A DNA stretch of 54,293 nt from JAEHDI01 sp035455185 (GTDB lineage: Bacteria; Acidobacteriota; Terriglobia; Bryobacterales; Bryobacteraceae). Shown piece after piece: positions 25,326 to 33,289 of the stretch. The notes under the pieces are model-generated. The model saw nothing but the letters and a program-made list of their open reading frames with translations. It made no database searches and had not been told where the DNA came from. The translations under genes and the position numbers were made by a program. How positions within the stretch are numbered: the stretch's first letter is position 1; the number at the start of each line of letters is the position of its first letter. The DNA is taken from assembly GCA_035455185.1 (NCBI GenBank), contig DATIFQ010000182.1, positions 1 through 54,293 on the forward strand, read 5' to 3'.

Positions 25326-27029
25326 ATGCTCGTCGAGTTGGTTGTCGAGAATTATGCGGTCATCGAGCGGTTACGGGTGCGCTTTCATCCGGGGCTCAAC
25401 CTCCTTACCGGCGAGACCGGCAGCGGCAAGTCAATCGTGGTCGACGCGCTCGGCCTGTTGCTCGGAGGGCGCGCCGCCGGAGACATGGTGCGGACCGGCG
25501 CCGAACGGGCGCGCATCTCCGGCATCTTCGAAGCCGGCGTGTCCAGAAGGCTCCGGCAGGTGCTCGAAGCCGCCGGAGTCGAAATCGAAGACGGCGAGCT
25601 GCTCATCGAGCGCGAAATCCTGGCGGGTGGCAAATCCCGGGCATTCGCGGGCAGCCGTCCGGTTACTGCCTCGCTGCTCCGCGAACTCGCGCCGCACCTT
25701 GGCGACATACACGGCCAGCACGAGCAGCAGCGGCTCTTCGACGCAGACGCTCAAATTGAAATGCTGGACGCCTTCGCCGGCTCGGCCGATCTCGTCGCCG
25801 AGGTGGCGGATTTGTACCTCCGCTGGCGCTCTTGCCGGAGGGAACTCGACGAGTTGGAGCGTAACGAGCAGGAAAAGCTCCGACTCGCGGACCTCTGGGG
25901 CTTCCAGCGGCGCGAGATTGAGGAGGCTTCACCCAAACCCGGCGAAGACGCTGAACTTGAAAGCGAACGGCGGCGACTGCTGAACTTTGCCAAGCTCGAG
26001 GAGAACGCTGCATCGGCCTACGAGGCGCTCTACGAGTCGCCCGAGTCGGCGATCGCCCGCATGCGGCACGCTGCGCGCAGGCTCGACGAACTCGCTCGCA
26101 TCGACCCATCCCTCGGGGCGCTCGGTGAAAGCCTGAAATCCGCGGAGTTCTCCGTCGAGGAGGCCGCCTACTCCTTGCGAGACTACCTGTCGCATCTCGA
26201 AGGTAGCCCTGGCCGGCTCGAGGAGGTCGAGACCCGCCTGGCAGCGATCGAAAAACTGAAACGCAAATATGGGCAAACAACCGAACAGGTGCTCGCCTAC
26301 CTCGAAGAGGTCCGCGGGCAGTTGGCCGCACTCGAGAACACGGAGAGCCGGCGGGCAGCGCTCAACGAGGAACTGCGAAGCCTTGCCGCGGCGTATGAAG
26401 CGGCGGCGGCGCGGTTGAGCGACCGTAGGAAAGACGCCGCACACAAGCTTGAGAAACGCGTGGAGACGGAGCTGTCATCGCTGGCCATGGAGCGCACGGC
26501 GTTCCGCGTTCGCGTCGGACCTGCGGCATGGTCGGAACATGGCGTGGACGAAGTCTGCTTCCTGGTCTCACCGAACGTCGGCGAGGAGCCGCGGACACTT
26601 GAGAAAGTCGCCTCCGGCGGTGAGATTTCCCGCATCGCCCTTGCGCTAAAAACGTGCGTGGCTGCGGGCGCCGGGAAGACCACCAAAGGGGAGGGAGCGC
26701 CGCGTACGCTCGTCTTCGACGAAGTGGACGCGGGCATCGGGGGTCGCGCGGCCGAGGTCGTCGGCCGCCGCCTGAAGGATCTGGCCGCCTCCAGCCAGGT
26801 TCTGTGCGTCACCCACCTGCCCCAGATCGCGGCTTTCGCCGACCATCACTACTACGTCGAGAAGAAGGAGGCAAACGGCCGGACCGTGGCGACGATTCTG
26901 GAGCTGACCGGAGACTCTCGCACGCGGGAGGTCGGCCGTATGCTCAGTGGCGAGAAACTCACCCCGGAGGCTCTGAAACACGCCGAGAAGCTGATTCAAG
27001 CCGGCTCGGCGGGGAAGCGTGGCGCATAA
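25326..27029 (+). CDS. recN: DNA repair protein RecN
   Basis: A 567-residue SMC-like ATPase used in double-strand break repair. The N-terminal head has the Walker A motif GETGSGKS (near residue 30) and DIHGQHEQQRLF; the middle is a charged coiled coil (about 155-375); the C-terminal head has the signature EKVASGGEISRIALALK, Walker B VFDEVDAGIGG and the switch region VTHLPQIAAFADHHY. Length is typical. It is divergent from tolQ. The promoter lies almost on the start codon. Confidence 0.97.
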   Translation: MLVELVVENYAVIERLRVRFHPGLNLLTGETGSGKSIVVDALGLLLGGRAAGDMVRTGAERARISGIFEAGVSRRLRQVLEAAGVEIEDGELLIEREILAGGKSRAFAGSRPVTASLLRELAPHLGDIHGQHEQQRLFDADAQIEMLDAFAGSADLVAEVADLYLRWRSCRRELDELERNEQEKLRLADLWGFQRREIEEASPKPGEDAELESERRRLLNFAKLEENAASAYEALYESPESAIARMRHAARRLDELARIDPSLGALGESLKSAEFSVEEAAYSLRDYLSHLEGSPGRLEEVETRLAAIEKLKRKYGQTTEQVLAYLEEVRGQLAALENTESRRAALNEELRSLAAAYEAAAARLSDRRKDAAHKLEKRVETELSSLAMERTAFRVRVGPAAWSEHGVDEVCFLVSPNVGEEPRTLEKVASGGEISRIALALKTCVAAGAGKTTKGEGAPRTLVFDEVDAGIGGRAAEVVGRRLKDLAASSQVLCVTHLPQIAAFADHHYYVEKKEANGRTVATILELTGDSRTREVGRMLSGEKLTPEALKHAEKLIQAGSAGKRGA

Positions 27030-27032
27030 CCT

Positions 27033-27063
27033 TGCTATACTAGGAGTGGTTAACCTGAGTTAA
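27033..27063 (+). promoter_or_regulatory. Promoter and putative metal-regulator operator of the feo locus
   Basis: An extended -10 element TGCTATACT lies at 27033-27041, followed by the perfect inverted repeat TTAAC-CTGA-GTTAA at 27050-27063. The predicted transcription start (about 27048) abuts the palindrome, so a protein bound there would block initiation. Autorepression by the DtxR-type product 14 bases downstream is the obvious candidate, but the repeat does not closely match the classical DtxR box. Confidence 0.45.
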
Positions 27064-27076
27064 GTAGAACGTATCT

Positions 27077-28126
27077 ATGTTCGCCAACTTGTCTATCGGA
27101 GTGGCCATACTCGTCATTTGCCTGGCCCTCGCCGCAGTTTTTCTCTGGCCGGGGCCAGGGATCAGGCGAGAACTGGCAAAGCGCCGCGAATTGCACGCCC
27201 GGGCGCTGCTGGAAGACGTTCTAAAGCACATTCTTACGCGGCGGCACGAGGGGCGTGAAGCCAGCGTCCAATCCATTGCCGGTCAACTCAATCTGCCAGC
27301 CCAAAAGGTCTACCGGCTGATCGCGCGAACCGAATCGGCCGGTCTTGTTCGCTCCGACGCCGGCCGGGTACAACTCACCGCCGAAGGCGAACGGTGGGCG
27401 CTCCAAGTGGTCCGTGCTCATCGGCTTTGGGAGACGTGGCTCGCCAATGAGGCGCGCATGCCCATGGCAGAAGTGCACAAGAGCGCCGAACGCGCCGAGC
27501 ACAAGTTCACCTCGAAGCAGATCGATGAACTGGACGCGTATCTTGGCCACCCCCGTCAGGATCCACATGGCGATCCCATTCCGACCGCTTCCGGCGAGAT
27601 TGCATCTCTCGAGGCCCGGCCGCTGACCGAATGGCCTGAGGACACGCCGGCACAGATCGCTCACGTCGAAGATGAACCGGTGGCGGTCTTTCGGAAGATC
27701 ACTGATCTCGGTCTCCGGCCGGGCTCGGTAGTTGAGATCCGCCGGCGCTCGCCGGACCAGTTCACCATCACCGACGGGGAAAAAGAGCATACGCTCAGCT
27801 TGCTCGTTGCGGGCAACATTCAGGTGATCCAGCCGGCGCAGACAGCCGCCCGCCGCGAGTCGCTGGCGCGGCTGTCGGATCTGGTACCGGGCGAGGCGGG
27901 CGAAGTGGCGCTTCTCGACCAGGAGCTTCGCGGCTTTACCCGCCGCCGGCTTCTCGACCTCGGGCTGACGGCAGGCTCTCGCGTCACCGCTCACCTGACC
28001 AATGCATTCGGCGATCCGCTGGCCTACCGGGTGCGCGGCACCACAATCGCCCTGCGAAAGGAGCAGGCATCGAAGATTTGGGTCAGGAAGCACGCCAACA
28101 CGGAGAAGGAGGTGCGCGCATCATGA
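27077..28126 (+). CDS. Membrane-anchored DtxR-family regulator fused to two FeoA domains
   Basis: A 349-residue protein with an unusual domain order. Residues 8-25 form a membrane helix (IGVAILVICLALAAVFLW). Residues about 40-105 form a winged-helix DNA-binding domain (SVQSIAGQLNLPAQKVYRLI, then a wing). Residues 112-170 form the DtxR metal-binding/dimerisation domain: H115, E119, H134, E141 and H142 match DtxR His79, Glu83, His98, Glu105 and His106 without gaps, while the Cys102 position is Glu138, as in manganese regulator MntR. Two FeoA (SH3-like) domains follow (about 190-252 and 262-337). It overlaps the FeoB GTPase gene by ATGA, so it probably controls and assists ferrous iron uptake. 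Confidence 0.85.
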   Translation: MFANLSIGVAILVICLALAAVFLWPGPGIRRELAKRRELHARALLEDVLKHILTRRHEGREASVQSIAGQLNLPAQKVYRLIARTESAGLVRSDAGRVQLTAEGERWALQVVRAHRLWETWLANEARMPMAEVHKSAERAEHKFTSKQIDELDAYLGHPRQDPHGDPIPTASGEIASLEARPLTEWPEDTPAQIAHVEDEPVAVFRKITDLGLRPGSVVEIRRRSPDQFTITDGEKEHTLSLLVAGNIQVIQPAQTAARRESLARLSDLVPGEAGEVALLDQELRGFTRRRLLDLGLTAGSRVTAHLTNAFGDPLAYRVRGTTIALRKEQASKIWVRKHANTEKEVRAS

Positions 28127-28944
28127 ATCTCCCCGGCCATGATTGCGACACCTGTCCGGCCCACGCGCAACTCGCGCAGATGGGTATCAGCCTGACAAAG
28201 TATGACCGGCTGGTCGCGCTGGCGGGCAATCCGAATACAGGAAAGTCCTCGGTTTTCAACGCCTTGACGGGTCTGAAGCAGCACGTCGGCAACTGGCCAG
28301 GCAAGACGGTGTCCCGCGCCGAGGGCGGCTACGTGTTCAATGGACTTCGCTACAAGCTCGTCGACCTCCCTGGCACCTACTCGCTGTTATCGGGATCACC
28401 CGACGAAGAGGTCAGCCGGAATTTCGTCCTCTTCGGCCAGCCGGACTGCACGATCGTCGTCGTCGACGCGACTGCTCTCGAACGCAACCTGAACCTGGTA
28501 CTCCAGGTACTCGAGATCACCGACAAGGTGGTCGTTTGCGTCAATCTGATGGACGAAGCGCGGCGGAAGGGGCTGGACGTCGACGTCCGGAGCCTGGCGC
28601 GGGACTTGGGAGTGCCTGCCGTGCCAACGGTCGCGCGGACCAAGGAGGGTCTGCACGAACTGGTTAGCACGGTCGCGGGTGTCATCCAGGGTGAGATCAA
28701 GACCAGCCCGTTCCGCCCGAAACATCACCCGGAGCTTCAAAAGGCCATCGACGAACTTGCACCTCTGATTCTGCAGGCGGTGCCGGGAGTTCCCAACGCA
28801 CCTTGGGTCGCCTACCGCCTGCTCGACGGCGATCACCGGATTCGCGAGGCTCTGGTTTCCGGCGAACTGTCCGAGTTGGCGGCAACGCAAGGACAGCCGC
28901 TCGACCGGCGCAGCAGCCTGATGTCGATCGAGGGAAGGCAATGA
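28123..28944 (+). CDS. feoB: FeoB GTPase subunit (split FeoB, N-terminal part)
   Basis: A 273-residue protein equal to the cytoplasmic part of FeoB. G1 is GNPNTGKSS, G2 lies in NWPGKTVS, G3 is DLPGTYSL, G4 is NLMD, and G5 is in the VPTVART region, followed by the helical GDI domain. A short cysteine-bearing N-terminus (HDCDTCPAH) precedes the G domain and might bind metal. The membrane permease is encoded by a separate gene that overlaps the stop codon by ATGA. The arrangement is intact on both sides, so this is a true split gene, not a frameshift: the downstream frame has its own start and an extra N-terminal segment. Confidence 0.9.
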   Translation: MNLPGHDCDTCPAHAQLAQMGISLTKYDRLVALAGNPNTGKSSVFNALTGLKQHVGNWPGKTVSRAEGGYVFNGLRYKLVDLPGTYSLLSGSPDEEVSRNFVLFGQPDCTIVVVDATALERNLNLVLQVLEITDKVVVCVNLMDEARRKGLDVDVRSLARDLGVPAVPTVARTKEGLHELVSTVAGVIQGEIKTSPFRPKHHPELQKAIDELAPLILQAVPGVPNAPWVAYRLLDGDHRIREALVSGELSELAATQGQPLDRRSSLMSIEGRQ

Positions 28945-30335
28945 GCGCCGGCATGAATGTCTCAGAGGGAGTACTGGCAAGAGCGGACAAGCTTCGCAGC
29001 GCGCTCTCCGGCGATTTTCGCGACCGCATGGTGGAGTCGCTCTACGCCGAGGCGGATCGCATCGCGAACCGTGCGGTGAAGTCCGGCCAGGAGCGAAAGT
29101 GGGACCTCGATCAGCGGATCGACCGGCTTGTCACCTCCCCGATTTTCGGCATTCCATTGATGATGCTCCTGATCGGCACCACGTTCTGGATCACCATCAT
29201 CGGTGCGAACTATCCCTCGCAGGCGATCGCGACGGTCCTTTTCGCACTCGAGAAGCGCGGGGCGGAGCTGTTCCAGGGGCTAGGCTCTCCCTGGTGGCTT
29301 ACAGGGTTCTTGTGGAACGGCGTGTACCGAGGCCTCGCCTGGGTGATCAGCGTGATGCTGCCGCCGATGGCGATCTTCTTCCCGATGTTCACGATTCTCG
29401 AGGATCTCGGCTACCTGCCGAGGGTCGCCTTCAACATGGATTGGCTGTTCCGCCGCGCCGGCGCTCACGGAAAACAGTCCCTCACAATGGCGATGGGCTT
29501 CGGCTGCAACGCCGCGGGAGTCGTGGCTGCGCGCATCATCGACAGCCCGCGCGAGCGCCTGATTGCGATCCTGACCAACAATTTCGTGCCCTGCAACGGA
29601 CGCTGGCCCACGCTCATCATGCTGGCGACGATTTTCGTCGCGGCGCAATTCCAGCCGGCTTTCGCCTCGTTCGCCGCCGCGGCGGCGGTCACCGGCGTGG
29701 TGCTGATCGGGGTGGTCTTCACGCTGATTGTGTCGTGGGCGCTTTCACGCACGATTCTGCGCGGTGAGGCTTCCGCGTTCACGCTGGAACTGCCGCCATA
29801 CCGCCGTCCAAGCGTCCTGCGCATTCTCTACACGTCGCTGATCGACCGCACGCTGTTCGTCCTGTGGCGGGCGATCATGACGGCTGCGCCGGCGGGAGCT
29901 GTGATCTGGGTGCTTGCGAACATTAATGTGGGCGGCGTCAGCCTGGCGCGTCACATCTCGGATTTCCTTAATCCGTTCGGCCACGCGATCGGGCTGGATG
30001 GCGTCATCCTGCTCGCCTATATCATCGCCATCCCTGCCAACGAGATCGTGGTGCCGACCATGCTGATGGTCTACCTCGGCACAGGCATGATGACCGAGGT
30101 AACGTCGTTCGACGATCTGCGGCGGATTCTAGTCGGCCAAAACGGCTGGACGCTGCTGACGGCAGCGAATCTCATGCTGTTCTCGCTGTTGCACAACCCC
30201 TGCGCAACCACCATCCTGACGATGTGGAAGGAGACGCGAAGCGGAAAATGGACCGCCATCGGCGCCCTGATGCCGCTCGCCATCGCGTTCCTGGTGACGT
30301 TCGCAGTGGCCACCGTCGTGCGGTTATTGGCCTGA
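28941..30335 (+). CDS. FeoB permease subunit (split FeoB, C-terminal part)
   Basis: A 464-residue inner-membrane protein with about eight membrane helices equal to the FeoB Gate domains. After an N-terminal cytoplasmic stretch (VESLYAEADRIANRAVK) come TSPIFGIPLMMLLIGTTFWITI, the conserved MGFGCNAAGVVAARIIDSPRE, LTNNFVPCNGRWPTLI with the pore-region cysteine, and a second Gate repeat with ILAYIIAIPANEIVVPT and LLHNPCATTI. It imports Fe(II) together with the GTPase encoded just upstream. The ATG at 28941 overlaps the GTPase stop codon. Confidence 0.9.
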   Translation: MSAGMNVSEGVLARADKLRSALSGDFRDRMVESLYAEADRIANRAVKSGQERKWDLDQRIDRLVTSPIFGIPLMMLLIGTTFWITIIGANYPSQAIATVLFALEKRGAELFQGLGSPWWLTGFLWNGVYRGLAWVISVMLPPMAIFFPMFTILEDLGYLPRVAFNMDWLFRRAGAHGKQSLTMAMGFGCNAAGVVAARIIDSPRERLIAILTNNFVPCNGRWPTLIMLATIFVAAQFQPAFASFAAAAAVTGVVLIGVVFTLIVSWALSRTILRGEASAFTLELPPYRRPSVLRILYTSLIDRTLFVLWRAIMTAAPAGAVIWVLANINVGGVSLARHISDFLNPFGHAIGLDGVILLAYIIAIPANEIVVPTMLMVYLGTGMMTEVTSFDDLRRILVGQNGWTLLTAANLMLFSLLHNPCATTILTMWKETRSGKWTAIGALMPLAIAFLVTFAVATVVRLLA

Positions 30336-30357
30336 CATCGCTCGGCCACATTCCCGT

Positions 30358-31134
30358 TCAGGTGAGCCGAAGAAGCCGAGCTGCATTTCCGCGCCGGATC
30401 TTTTCCTTGACGGCTTCGCTCGCCTCCAGAACGTCGAGCTTCAAAATCGCCGGATCGGGATAGTGAAACGGCATTCCCGTGCCGAATACGACGCGGTCCT
30501 CACCGAGGTTCTCCAGGATCTGGCCAAGCTCGTTCGCGAGCAGCGCCGACAGCAGGCAAATCTCGACAGCATAGTTGGCCGGTAGACCGTTGTTCTTCCT
30601 TCCCAGCACGGAGCCGGTAAATCCGGAGCCGCTCATCAGGATGAATTGCGCCTTCGGCGCGGCCTTCACTACCCCGGCGATCTCATCCTTGTCGACGTCC
30701 GGCACATCGACGAGCCAGCTTCTTTGGCGCCGGTCCTCCGCGCGGAGGGGAATGGAAACCACCATACCCAGCTCCGCCGCCATATGAACAAGGTCCAGGC
30801 ACGCGGGGTCGGTCAGCTTGTAGCTGTGCCAGCGCGGGTACAGGCGCAATCCCTTCATGCCGAATTCCTCGTGGCAGGTCTTGAGGTCGTCGCGCCAGCC
30901 GGCGTACGCGGGATTCAGCACCGCGAACGGGATCAGGCGGTCCCGGTGGTCCCTGATCTCCGCTGCGATCTCCTCATTCCCCGAGTGAGCGTTCCGGTAA
31001 GTGATGGACGCTGCGCTTGAAACCACCGCCCGCTCGATTCGCTTCCGGTCCATCAGGCGGAGCAGCCCTTCCGCCGTGTTGTTCCTCAGTTGCCGGAAGG
31101 CGAAATGTCCGAGATATGCGTTGACGTCGATCAT
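30358..31134 (-). CDS. Amidohydrolase-2-like protein lacking canonical metal ligands
   Basis: A 258-residue TIM-barrel protein related to its upstream neighbour and to the amidohydrolase-2 family. The first metal motif is degenerate (IDVNAYLGHF in place of DxHxH), and the terminal GSD is replaced by FGTGMPF. The middle has GMKGLRLYPRWHSYKL. It may be a non-metal or non-catalytic paralogue, perhaps a partner of the next enzyme. Its ATG shares one base with the stop of the upstream amidohydrolase (TGATG), showing tight translational coupling. Confidence 0.75.
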   Translation of the reverse strand: MIDVNAYLGHFAFRQLRNNTAEGLLRLMDRKRIERAVVSSAASITYRNAHSGNEEIAAEIRDHRDRLIPFAVLNPAYAGWRDDLKTCHEEFGMKGLRLYPRWHSYKLTDPACLDLVHMAAELGMVVSIPLRAEDRRQRSWLVDVPDVDKDEIAGVVKAAPKAQFILMSGSGFTGSVLGRKNNGLPANYAVEICLLSALLANELGQILENLGEDRVVFGTGMPFHYPDPAILKLDVLEASEAVKEKIRRGNAARLLRLT

Positions 31135-32009
31135 CAGACCCGCCTCCGGTTGAGAATCCGCTGCATGTTCCCGCCTAGAATCTTCCGTCGGTCAGCCTCG
31201 CTGATGTCCGCGCCGCGGATGCGGCCCACGCTCGCCGTGAGCGACATGTCGCACGCAAACAGCAACCGGTCCGCGCCCAGAACGCGCACGGCCATCTCAA
31301 CCGTACCTTCGTCGATCACGCTGCCGCTCGTGTCCAGGTAGACATTCGGCGCGCTACGCAATGCCTTGACCGTCCATTCCCAGTCACCGCCACCCGCGAT
31401 GTGGGCGCAGATGAGCGTGGCTTCCGGATACGCCTGGCCGGCCTCGGCCAGGTGCCCGCCGTCGCTGATGCGCGGCTGCGGCTCCGGCAGCCAGGATGTG
31501 TGGCCCGCATGAGACAGGACAGGTACGCGGAGTTCGATGGCGAGTTCGATGATTGGCCGGAGGACGGGTTCGGTGATCCGGTAGTCGTTGTAGAGCTTGA
31601 TGCCGATGAAGCCACGGCCTTCGACGTAGCGCCGGATTTCCTCGATCGCCTCCTTCGTGTAGCCAGGGTTGACGAAGCAGTAGCCAAGCACCCTGCCCGG
31701 AAACCGGCGTGTGGCATCGGCCATCCATTCATTGCACTGGCGAAACCCTTCGAGGGTGGTGGGCCTCTCCGGCGGAAGGATGGAACAACAGATCTGATCG
31801 ATGCCCAGCTTGTCCGCGGCGTCGATCATCCGGCGATCGGCCTCCTCCCACCCCTTCTGGCGCCGATTACTCAGATGATCGTGGGCGTCGATCACCTTGC
31901 CTGAGCCGGGAGTATCCTGCGCGGAGCTCGCCCGCAGCATCAGTGCTGCGCCCGCTCCCAGACTCCCAAGAAAGGCGCGGCGCGGCATTTTCATTGTTGT
32001 ACGTTCCAT
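31134..32009 (-). CDS. Tat-exported amidohydrolase-2 family enzyme
   Basis: A 291-residue hydrolase with a twin-arginine-type signal (MPRRAFLGSLGAGAALMLRASSA). Metal motif DAHDHLS follows the signal, then GIKLYNDYR, SHAGHTSW, CAHIAGGGDWEW and LLFACDMSL supplying the last aspartate. The substrate is unknown. The ATG at 32009 has an AGGGA site eight bases upstream and is preferred to the longer frame, which would overlap the esterase gene. Middle gene of a three-gene operon with the esterase and the degenerate paralogue. Confidence 0.82.
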   Translation of the reverse strand: MERTTMKMPRRAFLGSLGAGAALMLRASSAQDTPGSGKVIDAHDHLSNRRQKGWEEADRRMIDAADKLGIDQICCSILPPERPTTLEGFRQCNEWMADATRRFPGRVLGYCFVNPGYTKEAIEEIRRYVEGRGFIGIKLYNDYRITEPVLRPIIELAIELRVPVLSHAGHTSWLPEPQPRISDGGHLAEAGQAYPEATLICAHIAGGGDWEWTVKALRSAPNVYLDTSGSVIDEGTVEMAVRVLGADRLLFACDMSLTASVGRIRGADISEADRRKILGGNMQRILNRRRV

Positions 32010-32032
32010 GACCGGTTCCCTGTTGCTAGGAA

Positions 32033-33229
32033 TCATCGCCGAAGCCACCGTTCCAGCCAGCCATAGGCGCGTTCCGCCGCCTCCGGCGGGAATCCGTGCC
32101 CGCCGCGGAAGTAGTAGCTTCCAATCCGATCCTCATCGCCTAGCAGCCGGTAGACCGGTTCGAGGCGCGCCAGCGCCTGTCTGGCGCTCCAACCTGAGTT
32201 GGGAAAGACTGAGTCCTCGTCAGAAGTCGAAAGGAACAGCGGCCGCGGCGCAATCATCGCCAGCACGTAATGCATGTCGAGCGGTGTCTGGATGGTCTCC
32301 GAGTCCGGCACTCCGGAGTAGAACCGCATGTCGATGTACGAGCTCGACAGATAGAATCCGAGCCGTGGCATCAGGGCGGTCGCATGGGACCAGCGGAACA
32401 CGTTGCCGTCATGCCGAAACGTGTCGAAACCGCAACTGCTGGCGCCTGCGGCTATCCGGTCGTCGAGCGCCATCCCGAACAGAGTTGTGTACCCGCCGTG
32501 AGAATGCCCGATCGAGCCGATGCGCGCCGGATCGACGAAGTCGAGAGACCGCAGGTAGTCGACCCCACGGCTGAGATCCCAGGCCATTTTGCCCATCATC
32601 GACCACTCGGGATGTTTCTTGTAGAAGGCGATCGCATCGCCATAGTGGCCGCTGGCTGGATCGTGACGCTCGCCGAAGCAGGCGGCGTCATAGGCGAGAG
32701 TCACAAAACCGCGCCGAACCAGATGTAAGGCCATGTGCAGCCGGGAATTGCCCGCCAGCCCCGCCGGTTCGTTCTTGCCCTCCTGAACAGTTTGATGGGG
32801 ACAAATGACGGCGGGCGCTGGGGCATCAAGCTTCCGGGGCACGAGCAGGAACGCGGGTACGAACTCACCCGGCTCGCTCTGGTACATTACCCTCCGCCTT
32901 ATGTAGCCTTCGGAAGGGGTCTCTTCGAGGGTTCTCGTTTCGAGCGGAGGTCTGGTGGCGGGAGACGGACCGAGAATCGCCTGAATGACGCCGAGAATGG
33001 AGCGTCGCCGGCTGGACCAAGCGCCGGCAGCATTGATACTTTGCCCATTGAATGTCAGCAGATCCACCAAGTCCGCCTTGCCGGTTTGGTCTGACACGAT
33101 CTGAGGACGATTCTCGCCAGTGATTTCATGCCAGCGGTCCCAGCTCCAGACTTCGTACCCAGTGACTCGCGTCGTTTGCTGGGCTGCCACGGCCCCCGGA
33201 ACCGTCCGCAGAAAGGTTCGACGTAGCAT
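32033..33229 (-). CDS. Alpha/beta-hydrolase, acetyl-xylan-esterase/dienelactone-hydrolase-like
   Basis: A 398-residue hydrolase. Its N-terminus (MLRRTFLRTVPGAVAAQ) looks like a short twin-arginine-type export signal. The nucleophile elbow is GHSHGG, the acid is in STSDEDSVFP, and the histidine in RGGHGFP. Further motifs are PAFLLVPRKL and VTLAYDAACFGERHD, which resemble the large family of acetyl-esterase/peptidase-like enzymes common in polysaccharide-degrading Acidobacteria and Planctomycetes. It is the first gene of the operon with the two amidohydrolase-like genes. Confidence 0.82.
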   Translation of the reverse strand: MLRRTFLRTVPGAVAAQQTTRVTGYEVWSWDRWHEITGENRPQIVSDQTGKADLVDLLTFNGQSINAAGAWSSRRRSILGVIQAILGPSPATRPPLETRTLEETPSEGYIRRRVMYQSEPGEFVPAFLLVPRKLDAPAPAVICPHQTVQEGKNEPAGLAGNSRLHMALHLVRRGFVTLAYDAACFGERHDPASGHYGDAIAFYKKHPEWSMMGKMAWDLSRGVDYLRSLDFVDPARIGSIGHSHGGYTTLFGMALDDRIAAGASSCGFDTFRHDGNVFRWSHATALMPRLGFYLSSSYIDMRFYSGVPDSETIQTPLDMHYVLAMIAPRPLFLSTSDEDSVFPNSGWSARQALARLEPVYRLLGDEDRIGSYYFRGGHGFPPEAAERAYGWLERWLRR

Positions 33230-33289
33230 AGCGCGTGGACTAGCGATTCTACTAAACCAGCGGTGGGAGAGACACGCTCCCGGCGTGAC

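Noticed and set aside
28941..28944. Frameshift splitting a single feoB
   Set aside because: The downstream gene has its own start and an extra N-terminal stretch, and both parts are complete domains joined by a normal ATGA overlap.
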